Shown here piece by piece: positions 37,500 through 38,907 of a DNA stretch of 38,907 nucleotides. The notes under the pieces are model-generated. The model was not told where the DNA came from. It saw only the letters and a list, made by a program, of their open reading frames with translations, and did not search any database. The position numbers and the translations under genes are program-made. Position 1 is the first letter of the stretch, and each line of letters opens with the position of its first letter. This stretch comes from an uncultured Collinsella sp. (GTDB taxonomy: Bacteria > Actinomycetota > Coriobacteriia > Coriobacteriales > Coriobacteriaceae), in NCBI GenBank assembly GCA_900551365.1, contig URVZ01000008.1, positions 1-38,907 of the forward strand. Direction: 5' to 3'.

Positions 37500-38907
37500 A
37501 TGGCTAAGCCTAAGTACAAGCTTTCCGATACCCGTAACATCGGCATCATGGCCCACATCGATGCCGGTAAGACCACCACGACCGAGCGTATTCTTTACTA
37601 CACCGGTAAGACCCACAAGATCGGTGAGGTCCATGAGGGCGCTGCCACCATGGACTGGATGGTTCAGGAGCAGGAGCGCGGCGTAACCATTACCTCCGCT
37701 GCTACCACGTGCTTCTGGAAGAAGGACGGTACCGACTACCGCATCCAGATCATCGACACCCCGGGCCACGTTGACTTCACCGCCGAGGTCGAGCGCTGCC
37801 TGCGCGTCCTCGATGGCGCTGTCGCCGTCTTCGACGCCGTTGCCGGCGTTCAGCCCCAGTCTGAGACCGTTTGGCGTCAGGCTTCTACCTTCAACGTCCC
37901 CCGCATCGCCTTCATCAACAAGTATGACCGCGTGGGCGCAGACTTCTTCAACGCTATCGAGACCATGAAGGATCGTCTCGACGCCAACGCCGTGGCCGCT
38001 CAGGTCCCGATGGGCGCCGAGGACAACTTCTGGGGCGTCATCGACCTCGTCACCATGACTGCTTGGGACTTCAAGGCCGACGACAAGGGCATGACCTACC
38101 CCGAGCCGATGGACGAGATCCCGGCTGAGTTTGCTGACATCGCTGCCACCAAGCGCGAGGAGCTCCTCGACGCTGCTGCCAGCTTTGACGACGAGCTCAT
38201 GGAGAAGATCCTCATGGAGGAGGACTTCACCGTCGAGGAGCTCAAGGCTGCCCTGCGTAAGGGCGTTCTGGCCAACGAGCTCAACCTCGTCTTCGTGGGC
38301 TCCGCCTACAAGAACAAGGGCGTTCAGGAGCTGCTCGACGCTGTCGTCGACTACCTGCCCAGCCCGCTCGACGTTGAGGCCGTCACCGGTACCGATCCGG
38401 ATACCGGCGAGGAGATCCAGCGTCATCCTTCCTTCGACGAGCCTTTCTCCGGCCTGGTCTTCAAGATCATGACCGACCCGTTCGTCGGTAAGCTCACCTA
38501 CGTCCGCGTTTACTCCGGCCGCGCCGAGTCCGGCTCCTACGTGGTCAACGCTTCCAACGGTCAGCGCGAGCGCCTCGGCCGCATCCTCGAGATGAACGCC
38601 GCCGAGCGTATCGACCGTGACGACGCTGCCGCCGGCGACATCGTCGCTTGCGTCGGCTTCAAGAACTCCACCACCGGTGACACCCTGTGCGAAGAGGGCA
38701 AGGAGATCGTCCTCGAGAAGATCGAGTTCGCTAAGCCCGTTATCGACGTTGCCATCGAGCCCAAGACCAAGGCCGAGCAGGACAAGATGTCCCTGGCTCT
38801 GACCAAGCTCGCCGAGGAGGACCCGACCTTCCAGGTGTCCACCAACCACGAGACCGGCCAGACCATCATCGCCGGCATGGGTGAGCTGCACCTCGAGATT
38901 ATCGTCG
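37500..38907 (+). CDS. fusA: Elongation factor G (5' part)
   Basis: The first 469 residues of EF-G, the GTPase that drives ribosomal translocation; the gene runs off the right edge. G1 is AHIDAGKTT (18-26), the switch region has RGVTITSAATT, G3 is DTPGHVDFT, and G4 is NKYD (about 140) where NKMD is more usual. Domain II begins near FSGLVFKIMTDPFVGKLTYVRVYSG. The ATG at 37500 follows TAAGGAACTAAC. No stop occurs within the window. Confidence 0.96.
   Translation, partial: MAKPKYKLSDTRNIGIMAHIDAGKTTTTERILYYTGKTHKIGEVHEGAATMDWMVQEQERGVTITSAATTCFWKKDGTDYRIQIIDTPGHVDFTAEVERCLRVLDGAVAVFDAVAGVQPQSETVWRQASTFNVPRIAFINKYDRVGADFFNAIETMKDRLDANAVAAQVPMGAEDNFWGVIDLVTMTAWDFKADDKGMTYPEPMDEIPAEFADIAATKREELLDAAASFDDELMEKILMEEDFTVEELKAALRKGVLANELNLVFVGSAYKNKGVQELLDAVVDYLPSPLDVEAVTGTDPDTGEEIQRHPSFDEPFSGLVFKIMTDPFVGKLTYVRVYSGRAESGSYVVNASNGQRERLGRILEMNAAERIDRDDAAAGDIVACVGFKNSTTGDTLCEEGKEIVLEKIEFAKPVIDVAIEPKTKAEQDKMSLALTKLAEEDPTFQVSTNHETGQTIIAGMGELHLEIIV

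Overview
The window looks like the chromosome of a high-GC Gram-positive of the Coriobacteriia, most likely Collinsella or a close relative. This is an inference from G/C-ending codons, strong AAGGAGG-type ribosome binding sites, a LAATG cell-wall sorting motif, a fused FeoA-FeoB, an RpoC with a long C-terminal extension, and the style of the intergenic palindromes. No database was searched.

The backbone is the secE-nusG-rplKA-rplJL-rpoBC-rpsL-rpsG-fusA transcription and translation cluster, broken by other genes in three places. Region 1 (1-1800) holds the end of nusG, then rplK and rplA closed by a strong terminator. Region 2 (1810-13900) lies wholly on the minus strand. It carries a metallophosphoesterase and a signal-less BMP-domain protein that overlap, an MscS channel, a wall-anchored 5'-nucleotidase, a three-gene ABC importer with a WYL-like regulator upstream, asnS, and a stand-alone PTS EIIA-Glc protein. 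Region 3 (14138-23178) is mostly plus strand: an alpha/beta hydrolase, feoAB, an MFS exporter, a GH13 glycosidase, a DNA-deoxyinosine glycosylase, a minus-strand hypothetical gene, and an aspartate-type aminotransferase. Region 4 (23440-34300) resumes the backbone: rplJ-rplL behind a clear promoter, L10 leader and attenuator, then galU, rpoB and rpoC. Region 5 (34360-36190) is an AT-richer ECF sigma / membrane anti-sigma pair flanked by inverted copies of a dispersed repeat. Region 6 (36400-38907) is rpsL (TTG start), rpsG and the first two thirds of fusA.

The most unusual content lies between the genes. At least four families of structured palindromic elements are present. (i) Two ~190-bp nested inverted repeats (23246-23435 and 36182-36376) share a GCACTTAATGTGC core hairpin but have unrelated, perfectly self-complementary arms; each lies just upstream of a ribosomal-protein promoter. 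(ii) Five copies of a GGGACAGG / CCTGTCCC repeat occur, three of them exactly at a stop codon. (iii) Two TTGCGGTG hairpins have diverged but compensated inner arms. (iv) A three-unit tandem hairpin array with an exact 62-bp period lies upstream of feoAB. Among proteins, the main points are an alpha-CTD-like helix-hairpin-helix at the C-terminus of RpoC, and a ParB-like/BMP fusion coupled to a phosphoesterase with DxE in place of DxH.
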